DNA of 64,000 nucleotides, from contig NZ_CP015193.1 in the NCBI RefSeq assembly GCF_002214605.1, forward strand, positions 1,592,978-1,656,977. Reading direction: 5' to 3'. The position numbers and the translations under genes are program-made. A model generated the notes under the pieces. It ran no database searches. It worked only from the letters and a program-made list of their open reading frames with translations, and was not told the DNA's origin. The number at the start of each line of letters is the position of its first letter. Within the stretch, counting starts at the first letter, position 1. This document shows, one piece after another, positions 18,420 through 27,531 of this stretch. This DNA is from Thermococcus chitonophagus (GTDB taxonomy: Archaea > Methanobacteriota_B > Thermococci > Thermococcales > Thermococcaceae).

Positions 18420-18480
18420 CCATCCCCGGTTCTCCCCTCTCGGGAACATCCCGGCTGTTCGGGTTTGCCTTTGAGGATGG
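18420..18480 (-). ncRNA. GC-rich structured leader or small RNA upstream of rpl15e
   Basis: These 61 bases are about 62% GC in a clearly AT-richer genome. CCATCC (18420-18425) and GGATGG (18475-18480) can close a stem. Inside, CCCG/CGGG (18450-18453 with 18460-18463, loop of 6) and CCC/GGG (18434-18436 with 18442-18444) form hairpins. On the minus strand a TATA-like ACTTAAAAG lies just upstream, and the structure ends at the L15e ribosome binding site. It could be a 5'-UTR control element or a separate RNA on either strand. No H/ACA or C/D boxes were found. Confidence 0.4.
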
Positions 18481-18660
18481 TCTTTTAAGTTTATCGTTAC
18501 GATATTTGGGTTAACATTCTACGATTTGGAAGAGGTTTCCTAACAAAACTAGATACTCTTCCTGATTACTCAAGCTTGATTATGCATTTACCGTATAAAG
18601 CCAGGCCAAAAGGTTGCATTCCTCGGAACTCTGTCCTTGTTCAGGAGCCAAATTTCTGGA

Positions 18661-19056
18661 TTATTTTGAAAGCTCCATGAACTCCTCTGGGGTGTATACT
18701 TTATCATACCACTCGAAGTGCTTTTTGTTATATGTTATCAAGTGAGCATTCAGCTTTACTGCTAGCGCCCCTATCATATAGTCTCTCGCATTTTTTCTAA
18801 AATCCCATCCCCCCCAGACAGCTCTCACAGTTTCTACTGCACACTCTTTGTCGAATTCCATGACTTCAATGCGAATACTCTGAAACAGTGTATCAACAGC
18901 ACTCTTTCCTTCTTCAATGCTACCTAGTTTCTTAGACTGATGGTAGAGGTACTCAGCATATGCTATTGAACTTGTGACAGGAGAATACGGCGAATCTTTC
19001 AGCCAAAGCAAGAACTTCCAATTATGGAAAACATTTGTATCAAGAACAACTTTCAT
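18661..19056 (-). CDS. vapC: PIN-domain toxin, VapC-type
   Basis: 131 residues. The PIN acidic residues are visible: D6 in VVLDTNVFH, E in SIAYAEYLYH, and D residues in KNARDYMIGALAV and the C-terminal part. VapC toxins are Mg-dependent endoribonucleases, usually cutting tRNA or rRNA, held in check by the antitoxin encoded just upstream, whose stop overlaps this start by 4 bases. Whether the pair still works is uncertain because the antitoxin start looks damaged. Confidence 0.85.
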   Translation of the reverse strand: MKVVLDTNVFHNWKFLLWLKDSPYSPVTSSIAYAEYLYHQSKKLGSIEEGKSAVDTLFQSIRIEVMEFDKECAVETVRAVWGGWDFRKNARDYMIGALAVKLNAHLITYNKKHFEWYDKVYTPEEFMELSK

Positions 19057-19238
19057 TCATGAGCCTCCTTGAATATTTTACTGAGACCTTCTCTCATTTC
19101 CTTTATAGTTTCATCAATGTCTTTTGCAAGATCTGCCATCTCTTTAACGAAGTCCTCAAGACGTTTAATTACGTACCCTTCCTTTGTTTTCACGAATACA
19201 ACTTCATCCCCAGCCTTTATTCCAAGAGCCTCTCTCAC
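19053..19238 (-). CDS. vapB: AbrB-type antitoxin, VapB-like, with a damaged start region
   Basis: From GTG 19238 the product has 61 residues (REALGIKAGDEVVFVKTKEG) with a helical toxin-binding tail. The same frame extends upstream to about 19289 as VIATVTKKYQVTIPKEV, the classical first strand of an AbrB swapped-hairpin domain, but with no in-frame start codon. Just there GGTGAT is followed by ATG (19286-19288) and immediately TAA in another frame. Adding one base after that ATG would restore MVIATVTKKYQ. I read this as a one-base deletion, a sequencing error, or initiation at the shorter GTG, which would lack the first strand. Confidence 0.6.
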   Translation of the reverse strand: MREALGIKAGDEVVFVKTKEGYVIKRLEDFVKEMADLAKDIDETIKEMREGLSKIFKEAHE

Positions 19239-19451
19239 TTCCTTGGGTATAGTGACTTGGTATTTCTTTGTTACAGTTGCGATTACATATCACCAGCACA
19301 GTATTACAGCAAATGTACTATAAATACCTATGCCCAATGCTCCCCCAAGCATTATATTGCTAAGGATTTGGCAACTTGACAGATTTTGACTATTCCATCA
19401 TCACAACTTTCAACGAAGTCCCCCACACCACCTAGGATATAGAAATTGATG

Positions 19452-20159
19452 TTAGAAAGGCTTCTCAAGCATGTAGGAGGTTTGCACGTTCCTGTAAATG
19501 TATCCCCAGAGGATGGCCGTGAGGATTATTGGTATTGCGAGGGATATTGTATCAACTACTCCCACACCAACCGCTGTTCTCAGGACGTTAAGAAGGGAAG
19601 TTACTGGATCCAAAAGGAACACTGAAGAGCTGGCCTTGTAGTACGTCGGGGAGAATACTATCAAAACCCAGGGCAGTACTGCCACAACTGCCTGAACCTT
19701 GTAGGGATTCCTGACGGCAAGTCCAAGGAAAATTCCGAGACCTCCCATCTCTAATACTGTGAGTATAAGAGCCAACAGGAGGAGTCCAATATTTACGCTT
19801 GAGTAGTAAAACAGAAATACCAAAGCAATAACAGTTTGGGGAAGGGCTAGGATTATGTAAGTTCCAAAAATCGTCAAAACTATCTGCCTTATCGTTGCTG
19901 GAAACGTTGCGTATAACTCTAACACGGAAGGATCAAAAACGTTGCTGACCCTCTGAGCTAAAGTCCCAATGAAAGTTCCAACGAAAGATGCCACTATGAA
20001 TCCAGAAATTAGGTAAGCAAGCGTCTCGGCAGATACGCTCTTCATGTTCAGGATCATCACTATGAGAAAGGAAGCGGGCATTAGTACCATGCTCACTATT
20101 ATATACAGCAGGTACATCCTCATTCCCTTAAGCTCCAGTGATATCAGTGTTCTAATCAC
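19452..20159 (-). CDS. ABC-2-type transporter permease
   Basis: 235 residues with six hydrophobic segments (for example YLLYIIVSMVLMPASFLIVM, LAYLISGFIVASFVG, IGLLLLALILTVLEMGGLG). The layout is that of ABC-2 exporter membrane subunits. Its start overlaps the end of the ATPase frame by 4 bases, so they formed one operon. The partner ATPase is broken, so export function is probably lost; the cargo is unknown. Confidence 0.75.
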   Translation of the reverse strand: MIRTLISLELKGMRMYLLYIIVSMVLMPASFLIVMILNMKSVSAETLAYLISGFIVASFVGTFIGTLAQRVSNVFDPSVLELYATFPATIRQIVLTIFGTYIILALPQTVIALVFLFYYSSVNIGLLLLALILTVLEMGGLGIFLGLAVRNPYKVQAVVAVLPWVLIVFSPTYYKASSSVFLLDPVTSLLNVLRTAVGVGVVDTISLAIPIILTAILWGYIYRNVQTSYMLEKPF

Positions 20160-20960
20160 TCCTGCCCACCTCCAACGAGCTTCATGATAACTTTTTCAAA
20201 TGAGGGTGAGCTTAGCTCTAAAAATTCGACGCCAACCCCCTCGACCAGCTTTTGAACGAAGGAAAGAGCCTCAGATAGCTCTTTAAAGGCTACTTCGTAC
20301 ATGTTTCCAGACTTCCAGTATTCTATACCGGAGAGCAGTCCATTAATCTCTTGCGTAGTAGGTACAAACCTGATCTCCGTGGGCATTTTAAACAGTCTGG
20401 ATATCTCCGCAGGAGTTCCTGAGGCCACTATCCTGCCTCTAACGATGACGTAGATCCTGTTACATAGGCGTTTGACCTCATTAATGTCGTGGCTGGCTAT
20501 TAAAACCCCTCTACTCAGGCTGTTCTCGATGACGTTCCATATCCTAAACTTGGTCGCAACATCTATCATGCTCGTCGGCTCATCGAGAACTAAAACCTGA
20601 GGCCGCTGAATTAACGCCATTCCTAGGAGTACCGCCTTTGCCATTCCGCCCGAGAGCTGATAGCCGTAGAATTCGCTGGCATACTCAAGACCGAGTAGCT
20701 CCAAAACCTCCTTTATCCTCTTGTTAATTTCTGCCCTATTCTTAACCCCCTCATCCTTAGAATGTACTCAAGAACCTCCCTAACCTTAAGGGAAGGGTAT
20801 ACAAGAGGATAACGGATCTGCCCACCTGAAAATTTAAGTAATAAGTTGGGGTTCCTAACACACCCATTGTCGCAGTAGGTTATACCTCCAACTCTCCTCT
20901 TAAGTGGAAGTTAATGCCGGGTGGAATTATAATAGTAGCTTCTTCTTTGACATTATTGCC
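20156..20960 (-). pseudogene. ABC transporter ATPase, frameshifted and lacking Walker A
   Basis: The intact 3' frame (to about 20745) has the signature QLSGGMAKA, Walker B VLVLDEPTSMID and the switch histidine IASHDINE. Upstream the coding sense continues in another frame, KVREVLEYILRMRG, with the shift at a run of five bases (20746-20750, G on the coding strand). Before that it carries SGGQIRYPLVYPSL in the Q-loop position. A second shift near 20880 joins it to INFHLRGELEVGG. No Walker A is recognisable further upstream. At least two lesions and a missing nucleotide-binding motif argue for a dead gene. Confidence 0.7.
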
Positions 20961-21004
20961 ACCCCTAGGAAAGCTTAGTACTGAATAACCATTGCTATGG
21001 CTCT

Positions 21005-21354
21005 TCCCTATACTACTTCGGATACCCGTCGAGGCGTGGGAAAAGCGTGCAGTTTTTCTAATTTCCCTTCCCAGCTCTGGTTCCTTGTTTTGTTCCCGTA
21101 TTGTTTGAACTGGCCTATATGACGATAGATATCTATTGGAGGATCCTCGGCCTGGTCATCGGATATCTTAAGTTTTTCCTCTATGAAGCACTGGCGTCGG
21201 CTTTGGCCCTCTACACCTTCACGATTATCATAGCCGGCTACTCCACGTAGCTGTTCTTGTTCTCCTAATCCCACTATATCCAGCAATAACCCTTATTATC
21301 TTAGCTTTAGGGGGAGGGCAAAATGTAAACTTCAGCATTCTCTCTAACCTTTAA
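21005..21354 (+). pseudogene. Remnant of a membrane protein gene
   Basis: On the plus strand a hydrophobic reading frame is broken by TAA (21059) and TAG (21248). It reads FPFPALVPCFVPVLFELAY, then WRILGLVIGYLKFFLYEAL and ALYTFTIIIAGYST. It continues in the next frame as VAVLVLLIPLYPAITLIILA to TAA 21352. This looks like the end of a permease, with two stops and one shift. There is no start codon or ribosome binding site. It lies back to back with the broken ATPase, suggesting a rearrangement near 20960-21000. Confidence 0.55.
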
Positions 21355-21392
21355 TCCAAAAACCTTAAATACTACTCACCTAAACCAACCCC

Positions 21393-21436
21393 GATGCTAA
21401 TGAGGGGGGATCGAGTTCTCCTCCGCTGAAAGCATC
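21393..21436 (+). other. Imperfect hairpin upstream of leuS
   Basis: GATGCT (21393-21398) pairs perfectly with AGCATC (21431-21436). Inside, AATGAGG faces CCTCCGCTGA, so a GAGG/CCTC stem and a GA-containing internal loop are possible. The arrangement vaguely recalls a kink-turn with a D-box CTGA, but the C-box (TAATGA) deviates from consensus. It may be an mRNA leader structure of leuS, 57 bases before its start. Confidence 0.3.
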
Positions 21437-21492
21437 AAATCTAAAAATAACCCGGCTATTCTTGATTATAGCTCTTCTAAGGGGGTGTTAAA

Positions 21493-24393
21493 ATGGCAGA
21501 ACTGAATTTTAAGGCTATTGAGGAGAAGTGGCAGAAGCGCTGGCTGGAGGAGAAGATCTTTGAACCGAACATAAAGGATAAGCCCAAGGAAAAGAAGTTC
21601 TTCATAACCGTCGCATTCCCCTACCTATCGGGCCACCTGCACGTTGGACATGCAAGAACTTACACAATCCCAGATGTAATTGCAAGATTCAAGAGGATGC
21701 AGGGCTACAACGTCCTGTTCCCAATGGGCTGGCATATTACTGGTTCTCCAATAGTGGGAATAGCGGAGAGGATTAAGAACCGTGACCCGCACACAATCTG
21801 GATATACAGGGACGTCTACAAGGTTCCCGAAGATGTACTGTGGACGTTTGAAGACCCAATAAACATAGTGAAGTACTTCATGAAGGCCGCAAAGGAGACA
21901 TTCATAAGGGCTGGTTTCTCCGTGGACTGGAGCAGGGAGTTCCACACCACCTCGCTCTTCCCGCCGTTCAGCAAGTTCATAGAGTGGCAGTTCTACAAGC
22001 TGAAGGAGAAGGGATACATAGTTAAGGGCTCCCACAGGGTCAGGTGGGATCCTGTAGTGGGAACTCCCCTTGGTGACCACGACCTAGTTGATGGTGAGGA
22101 TGTCCCAATACTTGACTACGTGATAATCAAGTTCGAGCTGAAGGAAAATGGGGAAACGGTATATCTACCGGCGGCAACCCTGAGGCCCGAAACAGTCTAC
22201 GGAGTAACCAACATGTGGATAAACCCAGAGGCAACGTACGTTAAGGCGAAGGTCAAGCGCGGAGATAAAGTTGAAACGTGGATAGTCAGCAAGGAAGCAG
22301 CTTACAAGCTTTCATTCCAGGACAGAGAGATAGAGGTTGTAGAGGAGTTCAAGGGTGAAAAGCTAGTTGGAAAGTACGTTAGGAATCCCGTAACTGGAGA
22401 TGAGGTTATTATCCTTCCCGCGGAGTTCGTAGATCCCGACAATGCCACTGGAATAGTCATGAGCGTTCCGGCACATGCGCCTTTTGATCATGTAGCTTTA
22501 GAGGACCTAAAGAAGGAAACCGAGATCCTGCTCAAGTACGACATAGATCCCAGGGTAGTTGAGGAGATAACCTACATCTCCCTGATAAAGCTTGAAGGTT
22601 ACGGTGAATTCCCTGCGGTTGAGGAGGTTCAAAAACTTGGAATCAAGAGCCAGAAAGACAGAGAAAAGCTTGAGCAAGCCACAAAGACAATCTATAAGGC
22701 CGAATACCACAAGGGAATTTTCAAAATCCCACCTTACGAAGGCAAGCCAGTTCAGGAGGTAAAGGAGCTTGTAGCAAAGGACATGATGGAGAAAGGAATA
22801 GCGGAGATAATGTACGAGTTTGCAGATAAAAACGTGATTTCAAGGTTCGGAAACAGGGCCGTGATAAAGATAATCCACGACCAGTGGTTCATAGACTACG
22901 GAAACCCCGAGTGGAAGGAGAAAGCGAGGGAAGCACTGAAGAGAATGAAGATATACCCGGAGACGAGAAGGGCCCAGTTCGAGGCTGTAATTGACTGGCT
23001 GGACAAGAAGGCCTGTGCGAGGAAAGTTGGACTGGGAACTCCGCTACCCTGGGATCCTGACTGGGTGATAGAGAGCCTTAGTGACTCAACGATTTACATG
23101 GCCTACTACACGATAAGCAGGCACATAAACAAGTTAAGAGAGGAGGGCAAGCTCGATCCAGAAAAGCTGACTCCGGAGTTCTTCGACTACATATTCTTGG
23201 AAGAATTCAGCGAAGAGAAGGAGAAGGAGCTGGAGAAGAAGACAGGAATTCCAGCAGAGATAATTCACGAGATGAAAGAGGAGTTCGAGTACTGGTACCC
23301 GCTCGACTGGAGATGCTCGGCTAAGGATCTAATACCGAACCACCTGACGTTCTTCATATTCAACCACGTAGCGATATTCCCGGAGAAGCACTGGCCTAAG
23401 GGCATCGCCGTCAACGGCTTTGGAACGCTCGAGGGCCAGAAGATGAGTAAGAGCAAGGGAAACGTGCTGAACTTCATAGATGCGATAGAGGAAAACGGGG
23501 CCGATGTGGTTAGGCTGTACATAATGAGCCTAGCGGAGCACGATAGCGACTTCGACTGGAGGAGGAAAGAGGTAGGTAAGCTAAGGAGGCAGGTTGAGAG
23601 GTTCTACGAGCTGATAAGCCAGTTTGCCGAATACGAGACTAAACCGGTAGAGCTGAAGGCAATTGACAAGTGGCTACTTCACAGGCTGAACAGGGCAATA
23701 GTTGAAACTACTAAAGCGTTGGAGGAGTTCAGGACGAGAACTGCTGTCCAGTGGGCATTCTACAGCATAATGAACGATCTAAGGTGGTACATGAGGAGAA
23801 CTGAAGGCAGAGACGATGATGCAAAGAGGTTCGTGCTGAGAACGCTAGCTGATGTGTGGGTTAGGCTGATGGCACCGTTCACACCACACATCTGCGAGGA
23901 GCTCTGGGAGAAGCTTGGTGGAGAAGGATTCGTAAGCCTAGCCAAGTGGCCAGAGCCCGTCGAGGAGTGGTGGAACGAGGAGGTTGAGGCAGAAGAAGAG
24001 TTCATTAAATCATTGATAGAGGACATCAAGGAGATCATTGAAGTCGCAAAGATAGAGAATCCTAAGAGGGCGTACATTTACACCGCAGAAGAGTGGAAGT
24101 GGCGCGTTGTTGAGGTTGTTGCAGAAAAGAAGGACTTCAAGTCAGCGATGGCCGAGCTGATGAAGGATCCTGAAATCAGAAAGCACGGAAAGGAAGTTGC
24201 CAAGATAGTTCAAAAGCTGATTAAGGATAGAGCCTTTGACGTTAAAAGGATAGACGAAGAGAAAGCCCTGAGAGAGGCAAAGGAGTTTATAGAGAAAGAA
24301 CTAAATATTGAGATCATAATAAATCCAGAAGAGGATAAAGGAGGGAAGAAAAAGCAGTCAATGCCGCTTAAACCTGCTGTTTACGTTGAGTAG
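21493..24393 (+). CDS. leuS: Leucyl-tRNA synthetase
   Basis: 966 residues, the archaeal/eukaryal-type LeuRS length. The class I signature HIGH appears as HLHVGHART (residues 51-59) and KMSKS as GQKMSKSKGN near residue 655. The CP1 editing domain between them has the T-rich LRPETVYGVTNMW motif. The C-terminus carries the archaeal tail (VKRIDEEKALREAKEFIEKE). It charges tRNA-Leu and removes mischarged amino acids. GGGGGTG precedes the ATG. Confidence 0.98.
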   Translation: MAELNFKAIEEKWQKRWLEEKIFEPNIKDKPKEKKFFITVAFPYLSGHLHVGHARTYTIPDVIARFKRMQGYNVLFPMGWHITGSPIVGIAERIKNRDPHTIWIYRDVYKVPEDVLWTFEDPINIVKYFMKAAKETFIRAGFSVDWSREFHTTSLFPPFSKFIEWQFYKLKEKGYIVKGSHRVRWDPVVGTPLGDHDLVDGEDVPILDYVIIKFELKENGETVYLPAATLRPETVYGVTNMWINPEATYVKAKVKRGDKVETWIVSKEAAYKLSFQDREIEVVEEFKGEKLVGKYVRNPVTGDEVIILPAEFVDPDNATGIVMSVPAHAPFDHVALEDLKKETEILLKYDIDPRVVEEITYISLIKLEGYGEFPAVEEVQKLGIKSQKDREKLEQATKTIYKAEYHKGIFKIPPYEGKPVQEVKELVAKDMMEKGIAEIMYEFADKNVISRFGNRAVIKIIHDQWFIDYGNPEWKEKAREALKRMKIYPETRRAQFEAVIDWLDKKACARKVGLGTPLPWDPDWVIESLSDSTIYMAYYTISRHINKLREEGKLDPEKLTPEFFDYIFLEEFSEEKEKELEKKTGIPAEIIHEMKEEFEYWYPLDWRCSAKDLIPNHLTFFIFNHVAIFPEKHWPKGIAVNGFGTLEGQKMSKSKGNVLNFIDAIEENGADVVRLYIMSLAEHDSDFDWRRKEVGKLRRQVERFYELISQFAEYETKPVELKAIDKWLLHRLNRAIVETTKALEEFRTRTAVQWAFYSIMNDLRWYMRRTEGRDDDAKRFVLRTLADVWVRLMAPFTPHICEELWEKLGGEGFVSLAKWPEPVEEWWNEEVEAEEEFIKSLIEDIKEIIEVAKIENPKRAYIYTAEEWKWRVVEVVAEKKDFKSAMAELMKDPEIRKHGKEVAKIVQKLIKDRAFDVKRIDEEKALREAKEFIEKELNIEIIINPEEDKGGKKKQSMPLKPAVYVE

Positions 24394-24405
24394 CCTCTTT
24401 TCTCT

Positions 24406-24804
24406 CTATTTCTTCAATGCATTGAATATGTCACCATGTTCCCTGACAAGCTCCTCATACCTTGCATACTTGAAAAGTAGCTTTACTTTTTCATCTGGCT
24501 TTAGTCTTTCGAATCTGGTTTCTTCAGTTATTCTGGTTTCACATTCTTCCTCTTCTTCCCCCGAACACTCCTCTTCCTCGATCCTAACAAGAACTTCTAG
24601 ATTAATGTCTCCATCACTTCTTCTATTAACGTCCAGTATATCAATTTCTCCGATCTCGTAACCACTTATGACTGGGAGTGGATTATATTTCTTTATTATC
24701 GGCCATTTCTCTAGTAGTTCCTCAGCTGTTATTTCTACCGTCACAGTTTTCAGGTGTTTTGAAACAGTTGATGCGACATCCTTTAATTTTTTAAATAACC
24801 CCAT
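24406..24804 (-). CDS. Uncharacterised small acidic protein
   Basis: 132 residues from ATG 24804, which has GGAGGTG at good spacing; GTG codons at 24813 and 24810 are alternatives. A short basic N-terminus (GLFKKLKDVASTVSKHL) is followed by a strand-rich domain with an acidic, cysteine-containing insert (EEEECSGEEEEECETR). I recognise no family. It lies just downstream of the lipoprotein gene on the same strand, two bases apart, so it is likely cotranscribed. Confidence 0.65.
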   Translation of the reverse strand: MGLFKKLKDVASTVSKHLKTVTVEITAEELLEKWPIIKKYNPLPVISGYEIGEIDILDVNRRSDGDINLEVLVRIEEEECSGEEEEECETRITEETRFERLKPDEKVKLLFKYARYEELVREHGDIFNALKK

Positions 24805-24806
24805 CT

Positions 24807-27272
24807 TCACCACCTCCTATGATCTGGTCCAAGTAGGAGGTAATACTTGTTTCCAGCCCATGTGTAAATGTAATCTGCTGTACGTCTAACATGACAATAG
24901 CAATCGTGTTCCCCGTAGACAAAATCTGGAGTAAAAGGTACGCTAAACTCTTGGTCAAGTTTTAAGGTGAAAGAATTATCGCCCATCGTTATGTTGTATA
25001 TTCCAATTTTGTTTTCAAACCCAAGTATGATTTGTGTGATGTAAGTATTGTACATTCCAGAAAATGCTACCACGCCCTCAACTTTTGGTCCAGAGTATAC
25101 AGTTGCCTTTGGAATGTATTTGTCATTTTTATCATAAGTCACTCCTATCCTGATGAGATATAGCTTACCATTCTTATATCCCACAAAATCCTTATTACCT
25201 TGTATTATCTGAAGTTGTCCATCGAAATCCAGTACTTTATAAAGCTTGCCCTTTTCATACCTGTACCCCATTATATCATAAACGTAGATAGATTTTTCTG
25301 TCTTAATTAGAATTATGGGGCCTCCTATCATGTACACTTTTTCAACCTTTTCTGGCAACTCTACAACGATAGGTTCTTTGGCCTCTAATGTACCACCTTC
25401 ATTAAGAGCTTGGTATAGATAGTCGCTGTCATATTGAATTATGTAAATTTTATTGTCCCCCCATGCTATATAGTTGTACACATTTCTCCAGCCAACAAGG
25501 TTTACTCCTTCAACATTTAGATCCCACGAGATATTCATTTTGTAAGTTACCTTATAATGAGTCTCATCAATTTTTTCCGTCAGCCTACCGTATAGTGCGT
25601 AAAGTTTCCCACTCTTCCCGACCATCAATAGCTCGCCTGAATAACCACCGATCGTGAAGTCTTTGGGTTCTTCAGGAAGAATGTAGATATATGAGTATAC
25701 GTTCTTGACCTTCTGCTCTTTTAAGCTATCCTCGGCACAAGGTATACAGGTGTATATCCTGACAAGATAGTTTCCAAAGGAGACATAAGCTGATGGAAGT
25801 CCCGCTGGCTCATAGACTCTAATCTGTAGCCAATCATGAACATTTTTGTAACCGTAGTCCCCTTTTATCTCGACTTCAAAACCCTTGAGTTGGCCAAAAT
25901 TCACTAACTTTATATCATAGAGATCGGGTATCTTTTCAAGTGCAAATTCTCTGCTTTCCTCCTTGACTTGGGATTTTGATTCACTCTCTGATTCGCTCTC
26001 TTCCTCAAGTCCAACAAGTTTAGAGTTTTTCCAGCTATCTAGGCTTCCATATAGAGTACCAACACCTTTGTCCCAAATGAGATTTATTCTTAAGTCACCC
26101 GTGGCCTTAAGATAACTTAATGAAATATCTATTGGTCTAAATGATAGTTCGATACTCCCCAATTCCCTATATGCGTTATCGTCCTCAAGATAATATAATT
26201 TGATCTCATTTCCAAATACTAGGGCTAAGTAGTCATAGCTAATAGAAGCAGCATCTGGTTTCCTTGGGACTTCCAAGGGCTCAGTTATATAGTATGTCCC
26301 AGTTTTCAGTTCCATAGAAAGACCATAAATTTCGTTATCAGCTGTATAAACTACAACTGCTCCCTGGGGATCATTTTCATTACTTATTATGTAGACTTCC
26401 TTTCCTCCGAATACCTCTTCCATTCTATAAACCCTTCCCTCGGACGTTCTTGCATATAACCCACATACAGTTGCAATTAATAGACCCGTATACTGATCAT
26501 CCTCCACCACCGGATAAAGGGTAGTAACTGTACAGGGCATTTTTTCGGAGTCTACAGAAATAGGCTCGACTGGAGACATCAATGCTTCGAATGGAAACTC
26601 AACAAATGTTAACAGGTCATCGTGAGAGTAAACTACAACAACCCCTGTCCTAGTTCCTTCTTCGTTCAACTTTTCAAGGACTGCGTAGCTAGTTGCGTGT
26701 CCTTCTAGTTGAAGCATTGAATTGTCTCTAGGCCAATATACAACTACCTTTCCATTTAGTTTCCCGATAAAGGCTTTGTCTGAAATAATCCCCACCTGGG
26801 AAATATCCTGAGGGCTTTGAACTTTAACTACCTTATAAGGATCTCTGCTAAGATCTAAGTAATAAACGTCACCCCTTTCTGTCCAAATTAAGTAAGTCGG
26901 GAGATATTGGCTAGCCTCAGATATAACAGGAGTCATTGCCGGAGTTTTGCCATAGATCCTACTTTCGAACTCGATTGCAGTACCCGAAATATGCCCTCCT
27001 CCTTTAGGACTTCCAAGCTCTATTTTTTTGTAATTCAACCCTTCTGGCTCTTGGAGAGTTCCAGTAGTAATTTCCCATCCTTTATCTCGTGGTGATGTTT
27101 CAAAAGTACTGGAACCTTCCTGTTGAGATTCAGTAGGACTCAGTGACTCTGAAACAGTATTTGTTGCTGTTTCGGTAGGAACACTTGGGACATTGCTTAC
27201 GCATCCACTAGAGGCTATCACAATGCCTAAGAACAAAGCCAATACTAAAGACAATTTTCCCTGTCTATACAT
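24807..27272 (-). CDS. Large secreted lipoprotein, probably beta-propeller-like
   Basis: 821 residues from ATG 27272, preceded by GGGGTG; an in-frame codon at 27299 is less likely. The N-terminus is a lipoprotein signal: MYRQGKLSLVLALFLGIVIA followed by the lipobox ASSGC. A Ser/Thr-rich linker (to about residue 65) would hold the protein off the membrane. The rest is strand-rich with repeated short units ending in aromatic/hydrophobic motifs (GDVYYLDLSRDP, GKVVVYWPRDN, NKIYIIQYD), which fits propeller blades. A Ser/Glu run (EEESESESESKSQ) splits the protein near residue 430. Role unknown; it should sit outside the cell. Confidence 0.75.
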   Translation of the reverse strand: MYRQGKLSLVLALFLGIVIASSGCVSNVPSVPTETATNTVSESLSPTESQQEGSSTFETSPRDKGWEITTGTLQEPEGLNYKKIELGSPKGGGHISGTAIEFESRIYGKTPAMTPVISEASQYLPTYLIWTERGDVYYLDLSRDPYKVVKVQSPQDISQVGIISDKAFIGKLNGKVVVYWPRDNSMLQLEGHATSYAVLEKLNEEGTRTGVVVVYSHDDLLTFVEFPFEALMSPVEPISVDSEKMPCTVTTLYPVVEDDQYTGLLIATVCGLYARTSEGRVYRMEEVFGGKEVYIISNENDPQGAVVVYTADNEIYGLSMELKTGTYYITEPLEVPRKPDAASISYDYLALVFGNEIKLYYLEDDNAYRELGSIELSFRPIDISLSYLKATGDLRINLIWDKGVGTLYGSLDSWKNSKLVGLEEESESESESKSQVKEESREFALEKIPDLYDIKLVNFGQLKGFEVEIKGDYGYKNVHDWLQIRVYEPAGLPSAYVSFGNYLVRIYTCIPCAEDSLKEQKVKNVYSYIYILPEEPKDFTIGGYSGELLMVGKSGKLYALYGRLTEKIDETHYKVTYKMNISWDLNVEGVNLVGWRNVYNYIAWGDNKIYIIQYDSDYLYQALNEGGTLEAKEPIVVELPEKVEKVYMIGGPIILIKTEKSIYVYDIMGYRYEKGKLYKVLDFDGQLQIIQGNKDFVGYKNGKLYLIRIGVTYDKNDKYIPKATVYSGPKVEGVVAFSGMYNTYITQIILGFENKIGIYNITMGDNSFTLKLDQEFSVPFTPDFVYGEHDCYCHVRRTADYIYTWAGNKYYLLLGPDHRRW

Positions 27273-27293
27273 ACATTCCACACCCCATCCAGC

Positions 27294-27326
27294 AACCAAG
27301 AAGAGAGGTTGACTCTCTTCTTGGTT
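27294..27326 (-). repeat. Perfect 14-base inverted repeat in front of the lipoprotein gene
   Basis: AACCAAGAAGAGAG (27294-27307) and CTCTCTTCTTGGTT (27313-27326) form perfect arms with a 5-base loop, about 20 bases upstream of the lipoprotein start and downstream of a TATA-like run near 27350. In the mRNA it would be a strong hairpin in the 5' leader. It may control translation or bind a regulator. Confidence 0.7.
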
Positions 27327-27531
27327 CCCCTATTATTGGAGTTGTCTAATATATATTTTTCTCAAACTTATATCTAACTTTCGTAAATTTGAATTTTAAC
27401 AATAAAACAAAGATTTTCACAACAAATATAAACCAGCTCAGTAACGTCACTGTATGGACAAATTTGTATAGTTAACACCAAACTGATTCCTTAATAACTT
27501 GATCTCGTTCCTCATTCCGTAAATGTCGAGC

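Noticed and set aside
21008-21286. 92-codon minus-strand frame upstream of leuS
   Set aside because: The opposite strand gives a better, hydrophobic membrane-protein-like remnant; this frame has no start signal.
21393-21436. Box C/D small RNA in front of leuS
   Set aside because: CTGA fits box D but the box C candidate TAATGA misses a key G, and no guide or internal boxes are visible. Kept only as a hairpin.
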